Shown here piece by piece: positions 15,448 to 22,370 of a stretch of DNA of 64,000 nucleotides. The notes below the pieces were generated by a model. The model worked only from the letters and a program-made list of their open reading frames with translations, searched no databases and had not been told where the DNA came from. This DNA comes from CBDDIP01 sp965229005 (GTDB lineage Bacteria; Actinomycetota; Acidimicrobiia; Acidimicrobiales; Ilumatobacteraceae). The position numbers and the translations under genes are program-made. Numbering within the stretch: position 1 is the stretch's first letter; the number at the start of each line of letters is the position of its first letter. Location: positions 682,001 to 746,000 of the forward strand of contig CBDDIP010000002.1 in NCBI GenBank assembly GCA_965229005.1. The letters are read 5' to 3'.

Positions 15448-16629
15448 GTGAGCACACTGCACGGTTTCGAGCGCGTCGAGCGCAGCAACGACCGTCTGAT
15501 CGCTGGTGTTGCCAGCGGGTGGGCGCGTCGCTGGCGGGTCGAGCCGACGGTGCTGCGCGCATGCATCGGGCTGCTGACGCTGGTCGGCGGCATCGGCATC
15601 GCCCTCTACGGGCTCGCCGCGCTGTGGTCGGTGCCGGCACCCGCCGAGCACCCGCTCGCGTCGCCGCCGGCCGATCACCGCCGCCACCTCGCCCTCGGCG
15701 CCGGCACCGCGGCGATCCTGCTGGCCGCTCGGGCGATCGGGCTGTGGCCGGGCGACGATCTCATGGTGCCGGCCACCGCCGTCGCCGCCGGCCTCGCCGT
15801 GGTGTGGGCGCTCGGCGCCGGGGTTCGCGCCGGTCGGATCGACGCCGACGTTCGCGTGCTGCGCGGCGTGCAGGTCGTGGCCGGCGTGGCGCTGATGGGC
15901 GCCGGGGTCTACTCGCTGGCCCGACGCACCGGCGGCTTGGCCAGCACCGGCGCATCCGCCAGCGCGATCGCCATCGTCATCGGCGGCATCGCGATGCTCG
16001 GTGCGCCCGCCGCAGCACGCTTGATTCGCTCGCTCGACGAAGAGCGTGGGGCACGGATCCGCGAGGAGGAGCGCGCTGCGCTGGCCGCGCACCTGCACGA
16101 CTCGGTGCTGCAGTCACTGGTGCTGATCCAGCGCAACGACGATCCGCGACGGATGGCCAGCCTCGCTCGCCGCCAGGAGCGCGAGCTGCGCGCCTGGCTG
16201 TACGGCTCGGCGCGTCAGGGCGAACCGACAACGTTGCACGCGGCGATCGAGGCGTTGACGCTCGAGATCGAGCGCGACCACGACCTGCGCGTCGAAGCGG
16301 TGGTCGTCGGCGACCAACCGCTCGACACTGCGTCGCGGGCGCTCGTCGCCGCGATCCGCGAAGCGCTGGTGAACACGGCTCGCCACGCCGGCGTCGATCA
16401 CGTCGACGTCTTCGTCGAAGCCGACGACACCGAGCTCACCGGCTTCGTACGCGACACCGGCCGCGGCTTCGATCACGCCCAGGTGCCGGTGGACCGTCGC
16501 GGCATCCGAGAGTCGATCGTCGGTCGCGCCCAACGGGTGGGCGGTGCTGCTGCGGTGCAGTCGACGTGCGACGTCGGCACCGAGGTCGAGATCCGCATCC
16601 CGCGCCACAGCGGCGGGCAGTCGCGATGA
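15448..16629 (+). CDS. PspC-domain sensor histidine kinase
   Basis: A 393-residue membrane kinase. It has an N-terminal PspC domain (RSNDRLIAGVASGWARRWRV), further hydrophobic segments to about residue 195, and a HisKA_3-type dimerisation helix with the phospho-acceptor His in ALAAHLHDSVLQSL. A HATPase domain follows with the N box EALVNTARHAGV and G box RDTGRGFD. Its stop overlaps the start of a NarL-type regulator (ATGA). The arrangement matches actinobacterial envelope-stress systems in which PspC proteins flank the kinase. The likely signal is cell-envelope damage; this is inferred from the family. Confidence 0.9.
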   Translation: MSTLHGFERVERSNDRLIAGVASGWARRWRVEPTVLRACIGLLTLVGGIGIALYGLAALWSVPAPAEHPLASPPADHRRHLALGAGTAAILLAARAIGLWPGDDLMVPATAVAAGLAVVWALGAGVRAGRIDADVRVLRGVQVVAGVALMGAGVYSLARRTGGLASTGASASAIAIVIGGIAMLGAPAAARLIRSLDEERGARIREEERAALAAHLHDSVLQSLVLIQRNDDPRRMASLARRQERELRAWLYGSARQGEPTTLHAAIEALTLEIERDHDLRVEAVVVGDQPLDTASRALVAAIREALVNTARHAGVDHVDVFVEADDTELTGFVRDTGRGFDHAQVPVDRRGIRESIVGRAQRVGGAAAVQSTCDVGTEVEIRIPRHSGGQSR

Positions 16630-17294
16630 CCACCGCACCGATCCGACTCGTCCTCGTCGACGATCACGCGCTGTTCCGCGCCGGCGTGCGCGGCGAGCTG
16701 ACCGAGCTCACCACACCGGGTGGAGCGCGGCGCATCGACATCGTCGGTGAGGCCGCATCCGTCGAGGATGCGGTGGCGGTGGTGCTGGCCACCCGTCCCG
16801 ACGTCGTCCTGCTCGACGTGCACCTGCCCGGCGGGGGCGGCCAGACGGTGATCGCCTCGGTGCGCGCCGGCGACGAGGGCCCGAAGTTCCTGGCGCTGTC
16901 CGTATCCGATGCGGTGGACGACGTGATCGCCGTCGTTCGCGCCGGCGCTCGTGGCTACGTCACCAAGACCATCGGCGCGATCGAGCTGCTCGATGCCATC
17001 GAGCGCGTGCACGAGGGCGATGCGGTCTTCTCACCCCGCCTCGCCGGCTTCGTGCTCGATGCCTTCTCCGGCGACCTCCCGGCGCCGGCCGACCCCGAGC
17101 TCGATCAGCTGACCGCGCGCGAGCAGGAGGTGCTGCGCCTCATCGCCCGCGGCTACGCCTACAAAGAGGTCGCCAGCCGCCTGCACCTGTCGGTGAAGAC
17201 GATCGAGACCCACGTCTCGGGCGTGCTGCGCAAGCTGCAGCTCTCCAGCCGCCACCAGCTCACCGCCTGGGCCAACGAGCGCAAGCTCGTCTGA
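16626..17294 (+). CDS. NarL/LuxR-family response regulator
   Basis: A 222-residue regulator. The receiver domain has the acidic pair VLVDDH, the phospho-acceptor Asp in VVLLDVHLPGGGG, and Lys in GYVTKTI. The C-terminal LuxR-type helix-turn-helix is intact (LTAREQEVLRLIARGYAYKEVASRLHLSVKTIETHVSGVLRKL). It is translationally coupled to the PspC kinase upstream and is its obvious partner. It probably controls the divergent PspC gene and its own operon. Confidence 0.93.
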   Translation: MTTAPIRLVLVDDHALFRAGVRGELTELTTPGGARRIDIVGEAASVEDAVAVVLATRPDVVLLDVHLPGGGGQTVIASVRAGDEGPKFLALSVSDAVDDVIAVVRAGARGYVTKTIGAIELLDAIERVHEGDAVFSPRLAGFVLDAFSGDLPAPADPELDQLTAREQEVLRLIARGYAYKEVASRLHLSVKTIETHVSGVLRKLQLSSRHQLTAWANERKLV

Positions 17295-17312
17295 AGACGA
17301 CCGAGTGCCCGC

Positions 17313-17394
17313 TCTCGGGACAGCGGGTGACCGAAAGCGTCGTCAGATGTCCCGAGTCCGGTTGGTGGCAGGGGACGTCCCGAGACGCCGGGAC
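17313..17394. repeat. Type A dispersed palindrome (copy 2) between convergent genes
   Basis: CTCGGGACAGCGGGTGACC then GAAAGCGTCGTCA then GATGTCCCGAG (17313-17356), followed by GGGGACGTCCCGAGACG and CCGGGAC. The arms CTCGGGACA and TGTCCCGAG are perfectly complementary. It sits between the convergent response-regulator gene and the MORN-like gene, so it could act as a two-way terminator, although it has no U-run. Confidence 0.7.
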
Positions 17395-17412
17395 GGGCGC
17401 GGCGTCGGCGCG

Positions 17413-17853
17413 TCAGGCGACGCGGATGCCGTCGAGGTAGCGCAGCTCGTGGCGCAGGGTGCCGTCCTGGCGCCACTTGGTGATCGCCGGGCGACCGGAC
17501 GGGCTGTCGTTGCGCCGACCGTGCTGGTAGTGCTCCTCGTAGTGCACCACGCCGTTGGCGTAGTAGCCACGCACCGCCGCCGTGTGGTCGTTGGGGTCGT
17601 GGAGCGCGCCCTCGGAGTACCAGAGCTCGTACTTCAACTCACGGTTGGAGCGGAAGCGGCGGTACGCCGGGTGGTTCTTCGCCGGGTTCTCCAGCTTGCC
17701 GTTGCGGTACCACGCCACGTAGATCACCCGGCCGCGTTGCGAACGCCGGACGCGGCCGGTGAAGCCGTCGGGGATGTCGGCTTCGTCGTCCACGTCGAGC
17801 GTCGTGATGATGCGAAACGACATGGAATTGGGGATCAGATCGATGAGCTCCAT
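17413..17853 (-). CDS. Hypothetical protein with YwqK/MORN-like repeats
   Basis: A 146-residue protein. The second half has repeats in which a Tyr/Glu-rich strand is followed by a Gly turn: LKYELWYSEGALHD, GYYANGVVHYEEHYQHG, and GTLRHELRYLDGIRVA. This pattern resembles the MORN/YwqK family, found in some immunity or antitoxin proteins. No toxin gene is adjacent. It converges with the response regulator across a dispersed palindrome and is divergent from the PadR gene. Confidence 0.55.
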   Translation of the reverse strand: MELIDLIPNSMSFRIITTLDVDDEADIPDGFTGRVRRSQRGRVIYVAWYRNGKLENPAKNHPAYRRFRSNRELKYELWYSEGALHDPNDHTAAVRGYYANGVVHYEEHYQHGRRNDSPSGRPAITKWRQDGTLRHELRYLDGIRVA

Positions 17854-17936
17854 CGCGTTAGCTGCATCGTCACGAAACGCTCCCGACTTGAGCAGATCAA
17901 GGACTTACGGATCGTTGCGCGGCGCGCGACCGGGAG

Positions 17937-17942
17937 TACGTT
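17937..17942 (+). promoter_or_regulatory. Leaderless-type -10 box of the PadR gene
   Basis: TACGTT ends seven bases before the GTG start at 17950, leaving no room for a ribosome site. This spacing recurs at many starts in the window. Confidence 0.5.
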
Positions 17943-17949
17943 CACCGGC

Positions 17950-18552
17950 GTGTCCTCGGCCCGCCTTCTCGTGTTGGGCGTGGTGCGCATCATGCAGCCC
18001 GTGCACGGCTACGACGTGCGACGAGAGCTGCTGTCGTGGCGCCTCGACGGGTGGATGAACGTGCAGTCCGGGTCGATCTACTCGGCGTTGAAGACGCTGG
18101 AGAAGGACGGACTGATCGAGGTCACCGGACAGACCCGTTCGGGTGGACGGCCCGAGCGCACCGAGTACGTCATCACCGCCGAGGGCAACAAGGAGTTCGC
18201 CGGACTGCTGCGCACGGCGTGGTGGCAGCTGCAACGGCCGACCGAACCGCTGATGCCGGCGCTGTGCCTGATGCTGTTCATGCCCCGCGCCGAGCTGATC
18301 GCCGCGCTCGAGTCGCGGATCAGCCAGCTGGCCGCGCAGTCAGGCGAGCTGCACTTCACCCGCGCCGGGATCCGCGACGGAGCGACCGGCAAGGACGGCG
18401 AGATCCCCGAGCACGTCCGCGAGATCCTCGACTTCGGCATGGCCCGCCTGCGCAGCGAAGTCGAGTGGGCCACCACCCTGCTCGAGCGGCTGCGCGCCGG
18501 CGCCTATGTCTTCTTCGACGAGCACCCCGACCACGAGCACTGGCAAACCTGA
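17950..18552 (+). CDS. PadR-family transcriptional regulator
   Basis: A 200-residue repressor. Its winged helix is clear: LLVLGVVRIMQPVHGYDVRREL, then GSIYSALKTLEKDGLIEVTGQ, then RPERTEYVITAEGNKEF. The C-terminal helical domain gives dimerisation. It precedes a DrrA/DrrB-type ABC transporter on the same strand with 58 bases between, and PadR proteins often repress adjacent drug-efflux genes in this way. GTG 17950 gives the family-typical N-terminus. Confidence 0.88.
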   Translation: MSSARLLVLGVVRIMQPVHGYDVRRELLSWRLDGWMNVQSGSIYSALKTLEKDGLIEVTGQTRSGGRPERTEYVITAEGNKEFAGLLRTAWWQLQRPTEPLMPALCLMLFMPRAELIAALESRISQLAAQSGELHFTRAGIRDGATGKDGEIPEHVREILDFGMARLRSEVEWATTLLERLRAGAYVFFDEHPDHEHWQT

Positions 18553-18571
18553 CCGGGTTCGGGCGAGCTCG

Positions 18572-18589
18572 ATAGCCAAACTTGACTAT
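18572..18589 (+). promoter_or_regulatory. Candidate PadR operator upstream of the ABC transporter
   Basis: An 18-base imperfect palindrome with ends ATAG and CTAT and an inner AA/TT pair (ATAGCCAAACTTGACTAT). It is followed by a TACGCT -10-like box at 18599-18604, six bases before ATG 18611. PadR proteins typically bind AT-flanked dyads in such positions. Binding by this PadR is inferred, not shown. Confidence 0.45.
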
Positions 18590-18610
18590 GCCGTCCGCTA
18601 CGCTCGGCAC

Positions 18611-19567
18611 ATGATCACCGCGCACGGGCTGGCCCGCTCGTTCACGACGAAGACGGGCCCGGTCGACGCCGTCAAGGCCATCGATTTCCACGTCGCCGAG
18701 GGCGAGATCGTCGGTCTCCTCGGGCCGAACGGTGCCGGCAAGACCACCACGTTGCGCATGCTCACCACGCTCGTCAGCCCCACCTCGGGCACCGCCACCG
18801 TGGCCGGCGCCGACCTCATCACGCAGTCCCGCGAGGTGCGCCGGCGCATCGGCTACGTCGCCCAGATCGGCGCCACGCCGAGCCCGGGCACGCGTCTCGG
18901 CGAGGAGCTCGTCACGCAGGCGCGGCTGCAGGGCATGACCCGCGAGTCCGCTGAGCGACGCTTGGCCGAGCTGCTGCCCACGATCGACCTGGCCGGCTTC
19001 GAGAAGCGCACGCTGGCCGAGATGTCGGGCGGCCAGCGCCGCCGCTTCGACATCGCCCTCGGGCTGATGCACTCGCCGAAGCTGGTGTTCCTCGACGAGC
19101 CAACCACGGGCCTCGACCCGCAGAGCCGAGCCAACCTCTGGGACCACATCCGCTCGTTGCGCGACGACCACGGCGTCACCGTGATGCTGACCACCCACTA
19201 CCTCGACGAGGCCGATGCGCTGGCCGACCGCCTGCTGGTGATGGACGACGGTCGCATCGTGGCCGACGACACGCCGGAAGCGTTGAAGGCGCGAGTGTCG
19301 GGCGATGTCGTCACGGTCAGCATCGACGGTGATCTCGAGCGCGCCCGCGTCGTGGCCGTCGACGCACTGCAGCCGCGCACGAGCATGGTCGAGGGCGATC
19401 GCCTCGTGCTCACCGTCGAGCGTGGCGACCTCGCCGTGCCGGACCTGCTGCGCGCGCTCGACGGCGCCGGCCTGCCGCTGCGGTCGGTGCAGGTCCACCG
19501 GCCGACGCTCGACGACGTGTTCCTCACCCTCACCGGTCGCTCGCTGCGCGAAGCCCCGGCTGACTGA
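18611..19567 (+). CDS. DrrA-type ABC transporter ATP-binding protein
   Basis: A 318-residue ATPase with all NBD motifs: Walker A GPNGAGKTT, Q loop at VAQIGATP, signature MSGGQRRRFD, Walker B LVFLDEPTTGLD and the switch His in TTHYLDEAD. The C-terminal extension of about 90 residues, ending in FLTLTGRSLREA, is typical of the DrrA/multidrug family. It pairs with the ABC-2 permease 12 bases downstream and probably exports a lipophilic compound or drug, under control of the adjacent PadR. Confidence 0.92.
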   Translation: MITAHGLARSFTTKTGPVDAVKAIDFHVAEGEIVGLLGPNGAGKTTTLRMLTTLVSPTSGTATVAGADLITQSREVRRRIGYVAQIGATPSPGTRLGEELVTQARLQGMTRESAERRLAELLPTIDLAGFEKRTLAEMSGGQRRRFDIALGLMHSPKLVFLDEPTTGLDPQSRANLWDHIRSLRDDHGVTVMLTTHYLDEADALADRLLVMDDGRIVADDTPEALKARVSGDVVTVSIDGDLERARVVAVDALQPRTSMVEGDRLVLTVERGDLAVPDLLRALDGAGLPLRSVQVHRPTLDDVFLTLTGRSLREAPAD

Positions 19568-19579
19568 AAGCAGATCCCG

Positions 19580-20332
19580 ATGCTCATCGAAACCTGGGTG
19601 GTGTTCCTGCGCCAGATGCGCGGCCAGATCCGCAACCCCGTCTGGGTGTTCTTCGGACTGACCCAGCCGATCCTCTACCTCGTCCTGTTCGGGCCGCTGC
19701 TGACGAAGCTCAGCGGCGGCGGGCTCGGCGGCAAGGGCTCGTGGAACGTGTTCGTCCCCGGCCTGCTCCTGCAGCTGGCGATCTTCGGCGCCGGGTTCGC
19801 CGGCTTCGGCATCATCCAGGAGCTGCGCGAGGGCGTCGTCGACCGCCAGCGCGTCACCCCGGCGCACCGCGTCGCGCTGATCATGGGTCGCACGCTGACC
19901 AACGTCGTCACGATCGGCGTGCAGGCCATCCTGCTCACGCTCGTCGCCGTGCCGTTCGGGCTGCGTCCCGCGTGGGGCGGCGCGTTTGTGGCGATCGCCG
20001 TGATCTGCGTGCTCTCCCTCGGCATGGCCGCCGCGTCGTACACGATGGGACTGATCATGCAGGACGAGGACTCGTTCGCGCCGTTCGTCCAGGGCGTGTC
20101 ACTGCCATTGCTGCTCCTCTCGGGCGTGCTGCTGCCGATGACGATCGCACCGACGTGGCTGCGACGGATCTCACAGGCGAACCCGTTGAGCTACGTGGTC
20201 GACGCGGTGCGTGCGCTGTTCCGCGGCGAGTTCGCCTCGACCGACGTGCTCCGCGGTGCGCTGATCACCGTCGCCGTCGCGGTGCTGCTGGCCTGGTGGG
20301 GTACCCGCCGCTTCCAGCGCAGCAGCGCCTGA
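19580..20332 (+). CDS. ABC-2 type transporter permease (DrrB type)
   Basis: A 250-residue membrane protein with about six hydrophobic segments. It has the ABC-2 family motif ELREGVVDRQRVTPAHRVALIMGR and the late LRRISQANPLSYVVDAVRALFRG, which is typical of DrrB-like permeases. It forms one transporter with the ATPase upstream. A purine-rich GAAAGCAGATC precedes its ATG. Confidence 0.9.
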   Translation: MLIETWVVFLRQMRGQIRNPVWVFFGLTQPILYLVLFGPLLTKLSGGGLGGKGSWNVFVPGLLLQLAIFGAGFAGFGIIQELREGVVDRQRVTPAHRVALIMGRTLTNVVTIGVQAILLTLVAVPFGLRPAWGGAFVAIAVICVLSLGMAAASYTMGLIMQDEDSFAPFVQGVSLPLLLLSGVLLPMTIAPTWLRRISQANPLSYVVDAVRALFRGEFASTDVLRGALITVAVAVLLAWWGTRRFQRSSA

Positions 20333-20342
20333 GCCGACCCGG

Positions 20343-20888
20343 TCAGCGCGTTGCGGTGAGCGCGATGAAGTACTGCACCTCGGTGACCGGCTGCGGCAGC
20401 GGCAAGTCGATCGATGGGCCGTGCCAGAGCTGCTCGCCGCCCGTGAACGTCCAGCCGGCCTTGTCGTAGAAGGCCCGCGCCCGCGGGTTGTCGCGCAGCA
20501 CCCAGAGCCACGCCGACGGGTAGCCCTCCGAGCGGAGGAACGAGATGCAGCGCGACATCATCGCCGCGGCGACGCCGGTGCCCCACGCCGTGGGATGGAC
20601 GTAGAAGGCGAACACCTCGCCGAGGCCGGTCGCCTCGCCCGCCGCGTCCTGCTGCGGGCCGCACAGTCCGAAGCCGATCGCTCGTCCACCGAGCAAGCCG
20701 ACGAACAGCTCGGAACCGGGTCGGCGCCACGTCCATGCCCGCCACTGGTCGACGCGCTGCCGTTCGAAGTGCTCGTCGTCGAGGTAGTCGTCCGGGATGA
20801 TCCCGCGGTAGCCCACCCGCCACGCGTCGACGTGGGCGCGCGCGAGGTCGTCCGCGTCGTCGAACACCGCCGTGCGCACTTCGATCAT
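20343..20888 (-). CDS. GNAT-family N-acetyltransferase
   Basis: A 181-residue acetyltransferase. The acetyl-CoA binding segment is visible as FAFYVHPTAWGTGVAAAMMSRCISFL, followed by AWLWVLRDNPRARAFYDKAGWTFTGG, the standard motif A/B arrangement. The substrate is not predictable. It converges with the ABC permease gene 10 bases away and lies downstream of the sigma-factor gene on the same strand, separated by a hairpin. Confidence 0.88.
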   Translation of the reverse strand: MIEVRTAVFDDADDLARAHVDAWRVGYRGIIPDDYLDDEHFERQRVDQWRAWTWRRPGSELFVGLLGGRAIGFGLCGPQQDAAGEATGLGEVFAFYVHPTAWGTGVAAAMMSRCISFLRSEGYPSAWLWVLRDNPRARAFYDKAGWTFTGGEQLWHGPSIDLPLPQPVTEVQYFIALTATR

Positions 20889-20896
20889 CGTCAGAG

Positions 20897-20919
20897 TCTG
20901 GCGCGAACGTGGCGCCAGA
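20897..20919 (-). terminator. Hairpin after the sigma-factor gene
   Basis: TCTGGCGC (20897-20904) and GCGCCAGA (20912-20919) form a perfect 8-bp stem with a 7-base loop, 18 bases past the sigma-factor stop. No U-run follows on either strand, so termination is plausible but not certain. Confidence 0.45.
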
Positions 20920-20937
20920 TCCCGACCTATCCGGGTG

Positions 20938-21876
20938 TCAGACGGCGAGCAGGTCGCGAGCGCCGGTGTCGCTGCTCGGGTGACGCAGCTTGCTCATCGC
21001 CCGGGCTTCGATCTGGCGGATGCGCTCGCGGGTGAGGTTGAAGTGCTCGCCGACCTCTTCCAGCGTCCGCGGCTCGCCGCGGTCGAGACCGAAGCGCAGC
21101 TTCAGGATCTCGCGCTCGCGCTCGTCGAGCGGAGCGAGCAACCGGGCGATCTCCTCGGGCAGCAGCGCGGTGGCGGCGACCTCGAAGGGCGACTCGGCCG
21201 AGCGGTCCTCGACGACGTCGCCGAGCTCGGCATCGCCGTCTTCGCGCAGCGGCTCGCTGAGCGACAGGGGTTCGGCCGCGAAGCGCAGGGCCTCGGTGAC
21301 CTTGTCCTCCGGCATCTCGACTTCCTTGGCCAGCTCGGACAAGGTGGCGGGACGGCCGAGCTTGAGCTCCAGCCGGCTGCGCGCCTTCTGCAGTCGAGCC
21401 AGCGTGTCGCCGGCGTGGACGGGCAGGCGGATGGTGCGGCCGGTGTTGGCGATGCCGCGCGTGATCGCCTGACGGATCCACCACGTGGCGTACGTGGAGA
21501 ACTTGAAGCCCTTGCGCCAGTCGAACTTCTCGACGGCGTGCATCAGCCCGAGGTTGCCCTCCTGGATGAGGTCGAGCAACGGCAGCCCGGAGGCCTGGTA
21601 CTTCTTGGCGATGGAGACCACCAGGCGCAGGTTCGACTGCACGAACGCGCGCTCCGCGTCCTCGCCTTCACGAGCGGCACGGCGCAGCTCACGCTTGCGC
21701 GCGGCCGACACGTCCTTGCCCGCGGTGTCCAACTCGGTGATGGCAGATTTCCCGGCTTCGATCTGCTTGGCGAGTCGCACCTCGTCGTCCTTGGTGAGCA
21801 ACATGTACTGACCGATGTCGGTCAGGTACAGGCGAACCAAATCTTCCTCGTCACGCTCGACGCGATCTTTCGCCAC
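20938..21876 (-). CDS. Sigma-70 family RNA polymerase sigma factor (group 1/2)
   Basis: A 312-residue factor with regions 1.2 to 4.2. Region 1.2 is DLVRLYLTDIGQYMLLTKDDEV. Region 2 has LRLVVSIAKKYQASGLPLLDLIQEGNLGLMHAVEKFDWRKGFKFSTYATWWIRQAI. Region 3 has GRPATLSELAKEV, and region 4.2 has RTLEEVGEHFNLTRERIRQIEARAMSKLR. It lacks the long acidic region 1.1 of housekeeping RpoD, so it is SigB/HrdB-like. I chose GTG 21876 because GAGGAG lies five bases upstream and the protein then begins VAKDRVERDEED; the longer frame is unlikely. Confidence 0.92.
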   Translation of the reverse strand: MAKDRVERDEEDLVRLYLTDIGQYMLLTKDDEVRLAKQIEAGKSAITELDTAGKDVSAARKRELRRAAREGEDAERAFVQSNLRLVVSIAKKYQASGLPLLDLIQEGNLGLMHAVEKFDWRKGFKFSTYATWWIRQAITRGIANTGRTIRLPVHAGDTLARLQKARSRLELKLGRPATLSELAKEVEMPEDKVTEALRFAAEPLSLSEPLREDGDAELGDVVEDRSAESPFEVAATALLPEEIARLLAPLDEREREILKLRFGLDRGEPRTLEEVGEHFNLTRERIRQIEARAMSKLRHPSSDTGARDLLAV

Positions 21877-22044
21877 GGACTCTCCTCGAATTTGGGGCAC
21901 ACCACCGGCGAGGCGACTCGGCCGGGATTTGCTCACGATACCGACGAGGTCAAGCCCAAACACCGGGTGAACGGAGGATATCCATTCGAGTGCTGGGGGT
22001 CATCGGTGCCAGTGATAGCGGTCGGACGTCTATCGTTCGCCGAC

Positions 22045-22359
22045 ATGACGCACGACGTGGAGATCGCCATCGTCACGATGCGCTTCGATGCCGCCGACGA
22101 GGGCTCCTTGCTGGCGATCCTGTCGAAGTACGTGGTGCTCACCCGCATGCAGGACGGCTGTCGCAACATCGATCTGTGCGCGTCGGTCACCCAACCCGGG
22201 CGTTACCTGATCATCCAGAAGTGGGAATCCGTCGACGCGCAACGCGCCCACTTCGACAGCGAGGTGATGGTCGAGATGGCGACGGCGTGCAACGGGTTGC
22301 TCACCGCGCCGCCGGACATCGACCTGTGGGACGGGCCGAGCGCCCACGATCTGGCCTAG
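22045..22359 (+). CDS. Antibiotic-biosynthesis-monooxygenase (ABM) domain protein
   Basis: A 104-residue protein with the dimeric alpha/beta ABM fold: VEIAIVTMRFDAADEGSLLAILSKY, CRNIDLCASVTQPGRYLIIQKWESVDAQRAHF. Family members are small monooxygenases or signal-like proteins; no substrate is evident. A TATCGT box at 22031-22036 ends eight bases before the ATG, a leaderless arrangement. It converges with the Hsp70 gene. Confidence 0.82.
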   Translation: MTHDVEIAIVTMRFDAADEGSLLAILSKYVVLTRMQDGCRNIDLCASVTQPGRYLIIQKWESVDAQRAHFDSEVMVEMATACNGLLTAPPDIDLWDGPSAHDLA

Positions 22360-22370
22360 GACGTCCCGGC

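Noticed and set aside
14313..17294. A 993-codon plus-strand frame
   Set aside because: Only its last 222 codons are real (the response regulator from ATG 16626); the rest is antisense or out of frame with the PspC and kinase genes.
17313..17394. A classic rho-independent terminator
   Set aside because: The dyad is strong but lacks a T-run on either strand and belongs to a dispersed repeat family, so termination is at most a side role.
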